A stretch of DNA of 64,000 nucleotides, from positions 4,278,001-4,342,000 of the forward strand of contig NC_088117.1 of assembly GCF_036370855.1 (NCBI RefSeq), read 5' to 3'. A program made the position numbers and the translations under genes. Positions 38,601 through 50,600 of the stretch are shown in pieces (within the stretch, counting starts at the first letter, position 1; every line of letters begins with the position of its first letter). Under the pieces are notes generated by a model, which was not told the origin of the DNA, searched no databases, and worked only from the letters and a program-made list of their open reading frames with translations. Source of the stretch: Dromaius novaehollandiae (lineage: Eukaryota > Chordata > Aves > Casuariiformes > Dromaiidae).

Positions 38601-41600
38601 ACCCTAGAAGGGCAACGAAGAACAAGCAGGCAATGCGGGTTTGGGTTTTCTCCCCCTCCGAGTCCTGCAGAAGCTGAATCATAACCGAGGACTGCAAAGC
38701 CCGCTGGGTGAGAGGCCTCTTGCAGGTAAAACGAGCCGAGAGGTAGTTTCTGCCCACCCCTTGTACCAGTTACGCAACAGCGGCAGAGCACAACTACCAG
38801 AAACCACGGCCCAGCCCAAAACGGCGACAGCAGAACAGGTACGGGCTTCTGGTTCACCGGGAAGGGAATAAACCCTCCAGAGGCCTGGGCACTGGCTACG
38901 CAGGTACCACTGCCAAAGGCACAGGCAGCTCCTATCCTCACTTGAGATAGCTCAAGGTCTGCCCAGAGCAGCACCGCAGCGGGAGGTAGTTCTCACCATC
39001 AGAAAGACTCAAAACATCACAGCAAGCTGCTGAAGTAGAAAAGCAGGAGCCAGGAGTGGGTTTTGCCTGGAGTAGGTGCATTTTGCTCCTTAAAGCATCT
39101 CCAGTACCCTGAGTGCCCCTATACAGGCGGAGCAGAAAGCAGCCCTAGGCCTCGCTGCCCCTGCAACCAGAGCCATCCCCAGCTCTGGCACCCCTCACAC
39201 CAGAGCCAAGAAAAAAAGAAAAATGCCATGAACCAGCACTCCCTGCTCCAGGTCTAGCCAAAGGCCTTACTGCAGAGAAGCAGCATCGGCTCCAGCTGTG
39301 GCAGCTCGTCCCCGGGAAGCCCTGATTCAGGGGCACCATCCCAGGGACCAGCACCAGCTCCTTCCCCTGCATCGCTGTACCCTTCCCTCCAGCTGCTTTT
39401 ATTGCCCTCTGCATTTCAGTTCACCTGCGGTTGTGCCCCCTGCTCCAGCTTTCGCCAAGCCTCAGCAGCAGTGCAGGTAAATGTTCATATACAAATGTTC
39501 ATGTTCACATCAGCGCGCAGGACGGTACTGCTCAGGTTATTTTGGCAGCATCCCCTTCCCCTCCCTATCACCGGGCAAAAAAGCGCCACTGACAGGAAGG
39601 GCAAGAGCTGCTTCTCCACTGCTTTGAGACTCGCAGTTCTTCCAGTTGAGCCCAATATGGGAAACTTGCCCCTCTGAGACTGCAGTGGCGATGAGACCCA
39701 GGGCTCCCGGTTTGCTCTCACATTGCAGCACTTTTTCCAGAAAAGGCCTTCCTGGTGGCAACGCAGCTTGCAGGAAGCCCTGCCAGCAGGAGTACATGGA
39801 CAGAGCCCGTTTTCTTCACTACCCTTGAAATCATGTGAAAATGAGAGTGATGCTTTAAATAGCCCCGGCCACGGCTGGCAGAGTCAGCGGGTTGGGCAGT
39901 GGGGTGCTCAGATCCCGCACAGTCGCCACCGCACCGTGCCGCGGCAGGCGGCTGCACTCAGCAGCCGGGACAGCTCCTGGGACAACGACCCATCCCAGGG
40001 CATTTCCACACGGATACCCGGGAAAGGGCAGCAGGCCGGCAGCCTCCTCCTGCCCAAGGCCTCACCAAGAGCAGGGGAGCAGCCAGATATTAGCAGGATT
40101 GTTAAAAAGGACAAATCTGCACGTGCACAGCCATGCTGAGAGAAAACCAAGGCTGGGATCCCCCAGCCCCGTTTCACCCAGGCTTGGTGAAGCAGGACTT
40201 CTTTGCTCCCTGGAGAAGGACCTATTGCTTGTGCCTGGCGGTTGGATGGCTGGGAATTTGGAAATGGCAGAGTTTGCACATGGCTGGGACGGCAGTGGCA
40301 ACTGGTGCCACCAAGCTGTCCCCACCTCGCGGCCATGGCAGAAAGGTTTCCGGGCCCCGCACCTCGGAGCCACGCTCCCGGGGAGGCTGCCAGCTTGAGG
40401 GAAGATGGCACATGCGGCCCCTGTCCCCCATCCTGCGCTCAGCCCCAGCGCCGGGAGGAGCATCACTTCCCCATCACGCGGGTCCTGCTGCCTCAGGCTC
40501 ATACCCAAGGACGGGAGGAGGCTGGATCCAGCCGGATCCACACGGCTGCTACACCACGCAACGGGCACCGGGAAAGGCCTCCGGCTGCCGCGGTGCTGCC
40601 GCCCTTCCCAGCCGTGCCCGTAACGGCTCCCAGCACCCCCATGAGCAGCCCTCGCTGCACGGCCCAGCAACAGCTCCAAAACTTCCCCAGGCCCCGGGTG
40701 GTCCCTCTGAAGGGAATTCTGCAGCACGAGGCTTTTTGATGTAGCACGGGACTTGGGGTAAAGACAGGCTCCCATGGGCTGGCGAGGGACCAGCAGTCTG
40801 GGAAGGACGAGCATCTCCTCAGACACCTGGATCCCCGGGGGCTCACGGGGGGACAGTCCCCATAGCCAGAGGGGACACGGTGACGTGCTGCCTGTGCACC
40901 CTGGGAGGGCACAGCTCCAAGCCATGCTGCCCTGGCACCAGCCGGGGCAGGCAACCATGGCTGAGCTTTGCCCCTGCCCCACAGCACCGCGTTTACCCTG
41001 GATGGAGGAGATGAAGCCGCCTCCATGACCTACAGCGGTTTCTCCTGGCCTGAGAGCACGGCTGTCGCCATATCGCATATCGATGCTCCTCTGAGCATCC
41101 CTTGCAGAGTGAAGAGCCTGCCTGGGTCAGCCTCTGAGCGCATCCCTGCAAACCGCCTGGTCGAGCTGCGAAACGCCGGCGCCCGGAGGGCAGGCCCCGC
41201 CAGGGAACCTCAGCAGAGCTGCTCTTCCAATGAAAAGATGAGCTGAGGCCGTAAATTATAACCCTTCCAAACAGGTTAGGGGAGCGAGACACCAAAGCCC
41301 AATAAGCCCCACCAAGGCCCACCTACGCCCAAACCCTCGCGGCTCCTGTTGCTTGGCCTTGGGATTAGCAAAGAAAGCCAGCTCCAGGTCCGGCCAGCAG
41401 CAGAGAGACTTCTGCAATGCAGACATGTATTCCCACCCCACGAGCTTTAATCCTTTTATCACCTGGGCATCACCTCCTCATATCCCCTCAAAGACACCCA
41501 ATAAACTGAGATTGGAGATGTCCTTTCCCTTTTCCTGACTCAGTAGGATCTCGGGCAGGCAGGAAAGGGTTGCAGTTTAAGGGAAACCAGGAGAACATGG

Positions 41601-44600
41601 TAAGGTTTACTGCTCCTCTGTATAAAGATATGTTTAACCACAGCTGTGGCAAGGGAGCGGAGCTCCCCTGAAGGACTCCTTGGCCCTCCAGAAAGCTGGT
41701 CCCTGCTGCTGGTGGCTGGGGTGAGCAGGCTTCCTTTTGCAACGCGGCAAGCGACAGCAAAGCCTCAGCAGGGGATTTGGACCTGCCCCACAGACGCATC
41801 TCCATGAGGTGCACCCCAGCACTGCTGCTACCGGTGGCTGCCTTGGAGCTCTCCTGGGCATCTCCCCCAAAGCTGCTAGAAAACGAACGAGACAGTGCAG
41901 GCATCCCCGCTCACTTCATCCTTCCCCGTGGCTCAGATGCCCCTGCCTCCAAGGAGGGAGCATCAAGCTGATGCTTGCTCAGGACCTCCCAGCTGACCAG
42001 GGGGATATCAGAGCCCTGGGTGCAGGATTGGCACCACCCGGAAGACAGCCAGTCGCCAGGACCGACTCTCTCCTTGCAGCATCCCAAGGCAAGGGCAAAG
42101 CGAGGCAGGTCCCCTCATCATGGGCGTCAGTCACTGCCTCCCACCACCCAAAACATCCCCAAGCCTCTGAGCATCCCCCTCCAGAGGTGGAGGCACCCCC
42201 AGAGCTAGCAGTAACCAACAGTTGAGCTGTTGCAGCCTAAAGCAGATGCCAAACCACACTCTCGCAACCCAGGGGAGTTTGGAGCGCGCAGTCTGACACA
42301 ACCCAATGGGAGCAGTCAGCCAAAACTTCTCTCCAGACCACATCCCGTTTTGTAAGCCCAGATCCCAAAGTCCCTTTCACCAGATGCATTTCTCAGGGAA
42401 GAGTTATTCCCGGCCTGCTGTTATTTAAATATATCGGGGACAGGGGAAGGTGTCTTTGAAACCCAAGCCTTCCCCCACAAAGTCCCCTGGACTGACGTAG
42501 GTAGGATCATGAGAAGGAGCCGAGAGCAGCAACTGGGAACGCGGCACACGAACCACTGGAATAAAACCTCATTGAGGGGAGAGAATTTTCCCCCTGGCCA
42601 AAAAAGACAAAAACCTCATTGAATCAGAGCCCTTTGGCCCAGTTCAGCCGTGTCCCCCGCACCCGTGACGAAACCTTGCCTGGCTCATTTCCCCTGGCTG
42701 GCCCGCAGGGGAGGCCTGAGTCACTGGCGGCCAGAGGAAAACCACAGCCGCCAAGCAGGGCCTGGCCATTTCGAGACAGGCGAGAGAAGGGAAAACCTGC
42801 TAGCAGCGGCACAGGGAGAGAGAAATCCTCTCTCCTTCAGCGCGCACGGCTCCCATGGCTGAGGAGTGACGGTGACCTCCAGCGAGGTGGTTATGGCCAG
42901 CCGGGGAAGCGCCATGGGCGGCTGCGTTTGCAGAGCAACGGGGAGCGAAGGAGGGGAGCGGACACCCGGCGGGGCCCTGCCTCCACCGAGGAGGGAGCAT
43001 GATGCCTGAGGACCACGCTTGCATGGACAGGGAGGGAAGGGATACACCAGGCTCTCCTGGCTCATTGCGACAGCCCACGCTGTCCGATACTGCCAGGCTG
43101 AGCTCGCAGGAGAGCGGCAACCGCTGGCCGTGAGGGCACAAGCGAGCCCTTCCTTTGCCTGGTGCCGGGGGCCACAGGACACCGTCAATGCCCAGCTCCA
43201 GGGTGCTCCCAGGGCAACTCCCAGCTGCAGAGCTGTGCCCAAGAGGTGGGATGGGGGGTTTCCATCTCCTGCGGGTGCTCCAGGTTACTATTTTCCCCTT
43301 AGCGACTGCCGTTGCTGAAGGCTCAACCCCCCTCCAAGCTCCTCCACGCCATGGGAGACACGGTGCCCTGCCCTAGATCCGGACACCACGGCTGCACCCC
43401 AGCATGGGAACAGCCTCTCTCGAACCCAGCAGCTGCTCCAGCAGCCCCGGCCCTTCGCTGCCATGCTGTTGCCCATGAGGATGAAACCAAGCCCACCCGG
43501 GCTGGCCGGGGGCACAAGCCCCTTCGCCAGGTGCCCTGGGGAACCTCATGCGTCAGCCGGCTGCTGCTCTGCAACGAACCGGGGAGACTCGTGATCAGCG
43601 TGCACCAGCCCCGCGAGGGCGACGGCTCTGCAGCCAGGCTCACCGAAGCGGCAGGGGAAGGAGTTAATCGCTAATTCAGCTGGTCAATGATTAGTGAGGA
43701 GGGAATGGCTGCTGGGGAGGGGAGGGGAGGGAAGGGAAGGCGCCCAGACTCCTGGCAGCCCCCAAAATGGATGGCATTGAAAGACATATCCTCACGGGCT
43801 GGCACTTCTCTGCCTCCAGCCCTTGCAGTTTACACCTCGGAGAGGCGAAGAATGGACGGAAGCCGATTTCCAGCGAGATAAACAGAGCAGAAACAAACGG
43901 GCCCCTCCTCAGCCGGCCAGCGGCTCCCATGCGCAAACAGCGGAGCTGGCAGCGCCGTCCCAGCCCAGGGCACTGCCCGCCCGGGCGGGGTCAAGGGCAG
44001 CCCGTGCCGCCCACCCTGGGCCAAGGGCACGGCCGGGGAGCCGCCGTGGGCCGCCCGACCCGCTTTTCCCGTGCCCGGCGCCGCGGGGCGAGCGGAGCTC
44101 TCGGCTGGCCCCACGCATCCTGTTTACACCGGGCCAGCGGGAGAGGAGCCTCCCGGCTCGGCCGCACGGCGCCCCACTGCCAAGCGCCAACTTTCCCACG
44201 CCGGCCACCTCCCTCCGCCCTGACCCTCGTGTGCTGCCTCGCCAGGCTTCCCACCCCGCCGCGGCTCTCCGGGAGGACAAGGAGCCTGCCTGGGCCAGCC
44301 ACCACCCGGCCCGGGCTCAAGGGGCACGGGAGGCAATTTGGGAAAGGGCCACTAGGGAGGGGGCCGGTGTCACCAGCTGGGTGGGCAAAGGGCACCCAGT
44401 TCACCCCATGCATCAGAGCTGCACCAGCAGAGCCCAGCTGCACCCATGGGGTTGCAAACTGCCTCTCGGCCACCCACTTCTCCCGGAGGGTGGCCAAGGT
44501 CACTTCTCCCAAATCCCAGCGTTGCGCACGCAGGAGCGCAGCCTGGAGCAGAGGTCACCGGAGGCTGCTGGGCCGCTGCCAGCGCCACGGGGCTTCCCCC

Positions 44601-47600
44601 GCCGAGGGTGTGTGGCACGCTGCGGAGGGGGTGCCGAGCAAGGCCTTAGGCCAGGAGCATCCTCCGAGGCCTGAGAAACATCTGCAGCTGATGAGCAACA
44701 GCTGGCAGAGGGAGGTGCGGGAATAGCCGCAAGGGCTGACGCTACCCCGTTGGCACCGCTGCCAGCTCTGCTCTCCGGGCTGCCCCATCAGAGCGGCGCA
44801 TGGGGCCAGCAAGGGCTCATCTCTAAAACGAGCTTTGGCACAGCGAGCGCGAAAAGGGGACGCAACGGCTGAGGCCGAGCAACACAGCGACGACCAGAGC
44901 AAGCTCACCAAAAGCCACAAGAGAGGCTGCGTGAGACATGCTGCTCAGCAGCCCTGGCAAAACACAGCCTAGGAGGGCAGCAGAGGCACCATGACCTTTC
45001 CGCGTTGCGACGGGCCAAGCCACGCTGGGGCATCCCCTGCCAAGCCCTGGGTCTTGCTCCGGGGAGATGCTGGGCCCCCCGAGCCATCAGTGCCATCTCC
45101 TCCTCCCAGCTCCCTCCAGTTGGGGATCTCTGCATCAAGGCTGCACTGGGGCAGCAGTACCGGGATCCAGCAGCAGCACATCGCCGTCCTGCTCAGGAGC
45201 TCTCCCACGCCACCGGCAGCCCCCGAAGGGTTAAGCTCCAGCCGGCAGTTTAGGGTTTCAGGAATCTGAATCTCTGCTCAGTTAATTTCCATCCAGAAAA
45301 CACAAACGCCTTCACGTGGGCCTGACTCAGCTCCCAGCGTGAGCATCCCCCCCGCAAGAGCCGGGGTTTTCCACGCGGCGCTTCGAGGCGATGCGCGCGC
45401 GGGAGCCGGCAGCGAGCCATCATCCTGGCCAGCGACCGAGGAGAGCGGCACAGAGCGGCCTGAAAGAGGGTTTGCGTTTGATAAAAGCGAAACACTGCAG
45501 CTGACCCAGTAGAGCAGCATGTGCATGTTTTCCCCTCTCGTAAGGGCCAGGCGAGACCGAAACCGAGGAAAACCTGATGCATCAGACTGGGGGGGGGGGG
45601 GGGGATAAGGGCCAAGAGAGTTTTCCCCGTTTACATTCCCATCTAGGAAAAAGCTCACGTAACCCTGGTGCATCCAACCAGCCTACACGCAGCCCTCACC
45701 CCCTTTAACTCCTGGTCCGAAGGCTTCGTTTCTGCCCAGGGGCCTTATCGTGATTTAGATTAAGTTTATCTTGAGCCAGCTGGGGAACAAACAAAGCGGA
45801 GGCCAGCCTTAAATGCCTGCCCAGACTCTTTGTTCCCCTTTATCAATGAGCAACACCCAAGTTCAACCAGCTCTGCTCTACGCTTAGACAAGGCTCGCTG
45901 CAGATAACTAGGGGCAGGATAGAGATCCCTGGGTTACTCCGGGGCTACAACTGTCCATACTACATGCAGACTAACTAACACCTTCAAAAAATAATAATAA
46001 TTAAAAAAAAAGTCAGATCCAGCTTAGAGCCACAGCACAGGTCAAAAGGGGAGGGTTGCGCTTTGCAAAGGGACATCTCCTGCCACCACCGATGCTCGTT
46101 GCATAGGCTGCAGCCCCAGCGGGTGCTGCACGGCTCCGTAGCTGGCAGAGCTGGAGATGATCTAAGCAACTGCTCGCCCTCTGACTAATGCTCTTCTCGG
46201 GAAGAGTGAGAAGCAGGGGGGGCTGAGCAGGAGGAAGGGATGAGACAGCAGAGCCTCAGAGGAGAAACCAGATGGGCCCAGGCCTGAACTGGTTGATCCT
46301 CTGTTGCAGTGTCTTTGCCACGCATGGCTCTGCCCCAGGATGAGTCAGAGGGGCCCGTTGTGCCAAGCCAGCTTCGACACAGATGGCAGCGCTGCCGGAC
46401 GGCGTGTCGGCAGGCCGAGAAAGTCTCCGCCGGGGCACCAAAGCCCAGCCCCCTGCAACAGGGTGCCACAAGGCTGGCAGAGCCAGTCTTGGGAGAAAGC
46501 AGAGCTCCCACCGGCTCCGAGACCTGCTGCACGGGCTGGGCAACGGGTGCTGAGCTGTAATGGGGTTTGCATGCTGCGTATGGTGGACAGCTGCACGCGG
46601 GCTCTGCAGGTGGCCACCAAGGGGCTCAGAGCTCGCAAGGTTGGTTTGGGCAGCGGGCCACCCCCGGGGCCAGGCCACCATCAGGGGCACAGCTCACTGC
46701 TTCCCTGCACCCAAGGGCTGCCTCCCCAAGAGGGGCACCAGCACCCCGTCAGCTGGAGCACTGCAGCTTTCCCCCAGCACCTCTGGAGATGTGGCACCAC
46801 AGAGCCGGCTGGACAAAGACCCCCAGTGTCCTTCCTTCCCCCCCAGAGGAGGTGTCCCCCCACACGGACACGGAGTGCTATCCCCCCCCGAGCTGCGCCT
46901 ACCCTGTCTCAGGGCACCTAATCCGGAGCTGCCGCACCCAGCTGTGGTAGTTTCATAACACCGATCCCCTCCTAGCCAAAAGCAAATAAACCTGCTAAAG
47001 CTGAGTTTTGCCCAACACATTCACAGAGAGATCTAGAGCAGACCACAGAATCCACCAGGGAAAAATATAAACAAATTAAGCAGCTTCTCCTTGGCCTAGG
47101 AGCAGTCAAAACCCCCAATGGCGTTCACCACGCTTTGGACACTGTGCGAGATGGCAACGAGCATCAGGGAGCTTCAGAGGGGGAGAGAGGGCTTGCAAAG
47201 CCTTCACCTGCTGCTTCTGGCGTGGCAGCAGGTCCCCTCCCCACCGCAGTGCTCCCAGCCCCGGGAGCCCCTGCCCCGTCCGAAGCGGCTCACGCGCAAT
47301 CGTGGTGCGTCTGCCACGACCCGTGGGAACCAGCAGAGGCAATCTGGAAGTAGGTCAGCGCAACGCAGATTTCAGACGCTTGGATTATCTGCACCCTCCA
47401 GACAAGCAGCCGTCCAGGAAGTCGAATCCCGGGGACCAGCTCCACTCCTCCAGTTCGAGGTGGCATCCAGCCCAGCCAAGAGAGGGATTAGAGCCCTGCT
47501 ACGTGACTGCCTGTGTTTTTCTGCAGTGTGGATGCCTGTCTCCTGCTGCTCCCCAGGAACACGGCCGCTCTGGAGCTGCGTGTAAGGAATGTGCATTTGA

Positions 47601-50600
47601 ATAACAAACAGCATTCGGAGCCTTTGAATCTCTCCTGAAAAACTGGTCGTGACCAGATGGAGCCCAGGTATGGGTGAGCTGGAGCAACACATTCGGGATT
47701 CCTCAAACAGAGTCCTCTTGCACCAAGGCATGTGAAGTGCGTGTCCTTAACCAGGGGCTTTCCTGCACCAAATAAGCCCAGCTGCACGATGGTGCAAGAG
47801 GAAATATTCCCATCCTCCCTAGAAACATCCCTCTCAGCTCTGCCTGACCTGGGCAAGACCTTCCTGCTCTGATCACAGCCACTCCCTGGAGGCCCAGGAT
47901 ATAAAATCAGAAAAGGTGCTGACATGATGAGTCGATGAGGAAGGGTAGTAAGCGTCTCCCACCACACCACCCTGTCTCACCACCCTTGCCATTGAGCTCC
48001 ACAGAGCAGCTCAGGGACCTCCTGCCTGATGGTGGGCAAGTGCCTCACCCAGATTTTCATAACCCACCAGTGTTCACTCAGCATCAAGCCAAGCAAGAGC
48101 AGAGCCGTGCTCTTCCAGAGGTGACTGATGATGGCAGCACCAAGATACTTCAGAGTGAGAATGGCACAGCCCTTCCTTCCCCAGGCTACAAAGGCAGCCT
48201 GGTCCCAGGTTGGCCAACTCCAAGCCCCTGATGCGAGATACCACCCCAAACCCAGTACTGGAACAGCAGCGGAGCATAGCTAGGGACAGAGGACCAGCCA
48301 GTCTGTCACCAGGCCACCTACGATAGCCCTGCACATCCCTTGCCCCTACAGGGTCTCGAGGGCCCAGGTAGCACCCATGAGCAAGGCTGGTGAAGGGCTG
48401 CCAGCCCTCAGGGGCACAAAATGCTCTCACCCCGTGGTTTGTGCTCCAGTCAGAGGTGCTGCCCCTGCAGCAGAGTGGGAACCAGCGTGATCCCTCCCCA
48501 GATAAGGCCCTGCTCCGCCACCAGCACCTGACTTTTGGGATCGTTGCTTCAGTTAAAGTGTGGTGCATGTGGCTGAGTCAACACTGCAACGCAAGCAATG
48601 CCATGCCACCGTGTCACATGCTATTAGCGGCTTCCTTTGGTCACCCCTACCCAAGGCCCTTTGGCACTTGCGAAATCACCAGTCACTTCTCCAGGGCCAA
48701 ACGCCAGAGGGATCACAGGACCCTCCAGGTCCCCAGGCCAGGAGAATATCTGCCAGACGTGTTTTGGGGAGCAGCCCAACCAAGCACTCCACGCAGGTCC
48801 CTATATTTCCTGGGCTCCAAAGCAAACTCCAGCATCTCTCCCTCTCCGAGTCTTACACACTCCAGGTGCCAAGGACAGCGACAGACCCTGGAGGAGTTTT
48901 AAGGTCCTTCCTCTGAGACATCATGGCAATCGCTTCTGCCAGCAGAGCAGCACCAGAGCTCGCAGGCAGGGCCTGCATCCTCTGCCTTCCCCACTGCGGG
49001 ACGAGCAGGCTGCCCCCCTTCCTCCCTCACGCACTTAATCCCAGAGAGAAGATCTCGACCTGGCACGCTTTTCCATCTGCTGAGCTGGCCTGTGCCAGCA
49101 GGAAACCCAATCCAGCAATGGGGGAGGAGACAAAACAAAGACTTTTATGTACATCAGAAAAGAGGTATTTGAACAAAAACAACCCTGAGCCTGTTTTCAG
49201 CTCTGTCACAGGCCTTGGTGCTGGAGATTTTCCTATCCCCTGTCCTACCTGCTGCTCACCTGATTCCCAGGGAAGACAGAGCCCTCTCAGATTTCGCTCT
49301 CCAGCACTGGCCCTGGAGCCCCTGGGCACAGCCAGGCCCCTCTGCCCGGCGTCCCAACCTGACCCTGCGCACATGCAACGGGCAGGAGCTTCCCCCTGCG
49401 CCTGCTCCCCTCCTCAGGCTTTCGGCTTCAACGGCGAGGCCCCAGCCAGCGTGCACACAGCACCTCGAGGCCGACCAGCCGCAGGAAGCCCAGGGAAGCA
49501 GCTCAGCCCCATTTCCCAAGCCTCCCACGCAAAGCCAAGGCGCACGGCGAGGGAGGGAGAGGCTCCAGGGCTCCCACAACAAGGTGCTCGTTCGGGACGT
49601 GCCCTCCCAGGCGAGGAGGCTCAGCCAGCAGATCCAGAAGCGCAACATCCTCCTCATTAACCAGCGGGAGCCCTGGGCTGGCAGGGCGGCGCGCGATGGC
49701 GGGGACCGAGAGGGCGAGCACGGCGCACCTCTCAGCCCATGCAGCATCGGCCCCGCACTCATGCCCGGCGAGCTCGGCTGGTGCAGAGCATCCTCAGCCC
49801 CTACCTCAGTCCAGAAAGAAAAGCAGCAGCCAGCAGGTCAAAGCCTTTCCTAGGCAGAAGCTGGTCTCCCTCCATGAAGACGAGGCTCCCTCCTGGCCTC
49901 AGCCGTGGTCCAGCACACGCTGGGGATGGAGAAGGGGCTCTGGATGCTTCCCACGGCTGGACAAACACCCCCTCCCCAGGAAACAGTGCCTGGTGGCCAG
50001 GACCTCCCACTCTGCCACCTCCCCACGTGGTGGCACTGAGGACACCACAGCTTTGGGGAATGTCCCTTCACAGGGGGAAAGCCCCCAAGGGGCATCACTT
50101 CTAGCGCTGACCAGAGGTGGCAAAGGCGAGAGAGGGTCTGGACAGGCGTCCTGGGGGGCTCTGCTCAACTGGGCTGTGCCACAGCAAGAGCCACCTCTGC
50201 CACGGGGGGGGGGGGGGGGGGGGGGGGAAGCAGGTCCTGCCCCACGTCCCCTCCAGGCTGAGCCTGGGACAGGCGCGCAGGAGGGCATCCCCGCATCTCT
50301 CAGGAACACCACGGAGCCAGGGACAGGAGGAGCCGAGCCTGAAACTCGGCTGAGAGCCCTCCTCAGGCCCTCGGGTCAGCCCAGGAATAGAAAAGCGCCC
50401 CACGCACCAGGATCCCCCAGCACTGCAATATCAGACACCCTGAGCCTCCTTTTGGGGACCAAGCAAGGGAAGCGCAGCCCAGGGAAGGGGTTTCCCAAGC
50501 CTTTGCCTCCCTCCTGCCCCATAAATCAGTGCAGTGGCTGGCTTTGAGCCCCGGTATCTCTCCACAATCCCCTTGTGAGCTCTCTAGCACTCCCTCCCTG

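Noticed and set aside
43767-44726. A 319-codon plus-strand frame in intron 1
   Set aside because: It crosses a CpG-rich patch, has overlapping alternative frames of similar length, and shows no recognisable protein sequence or splice structure.
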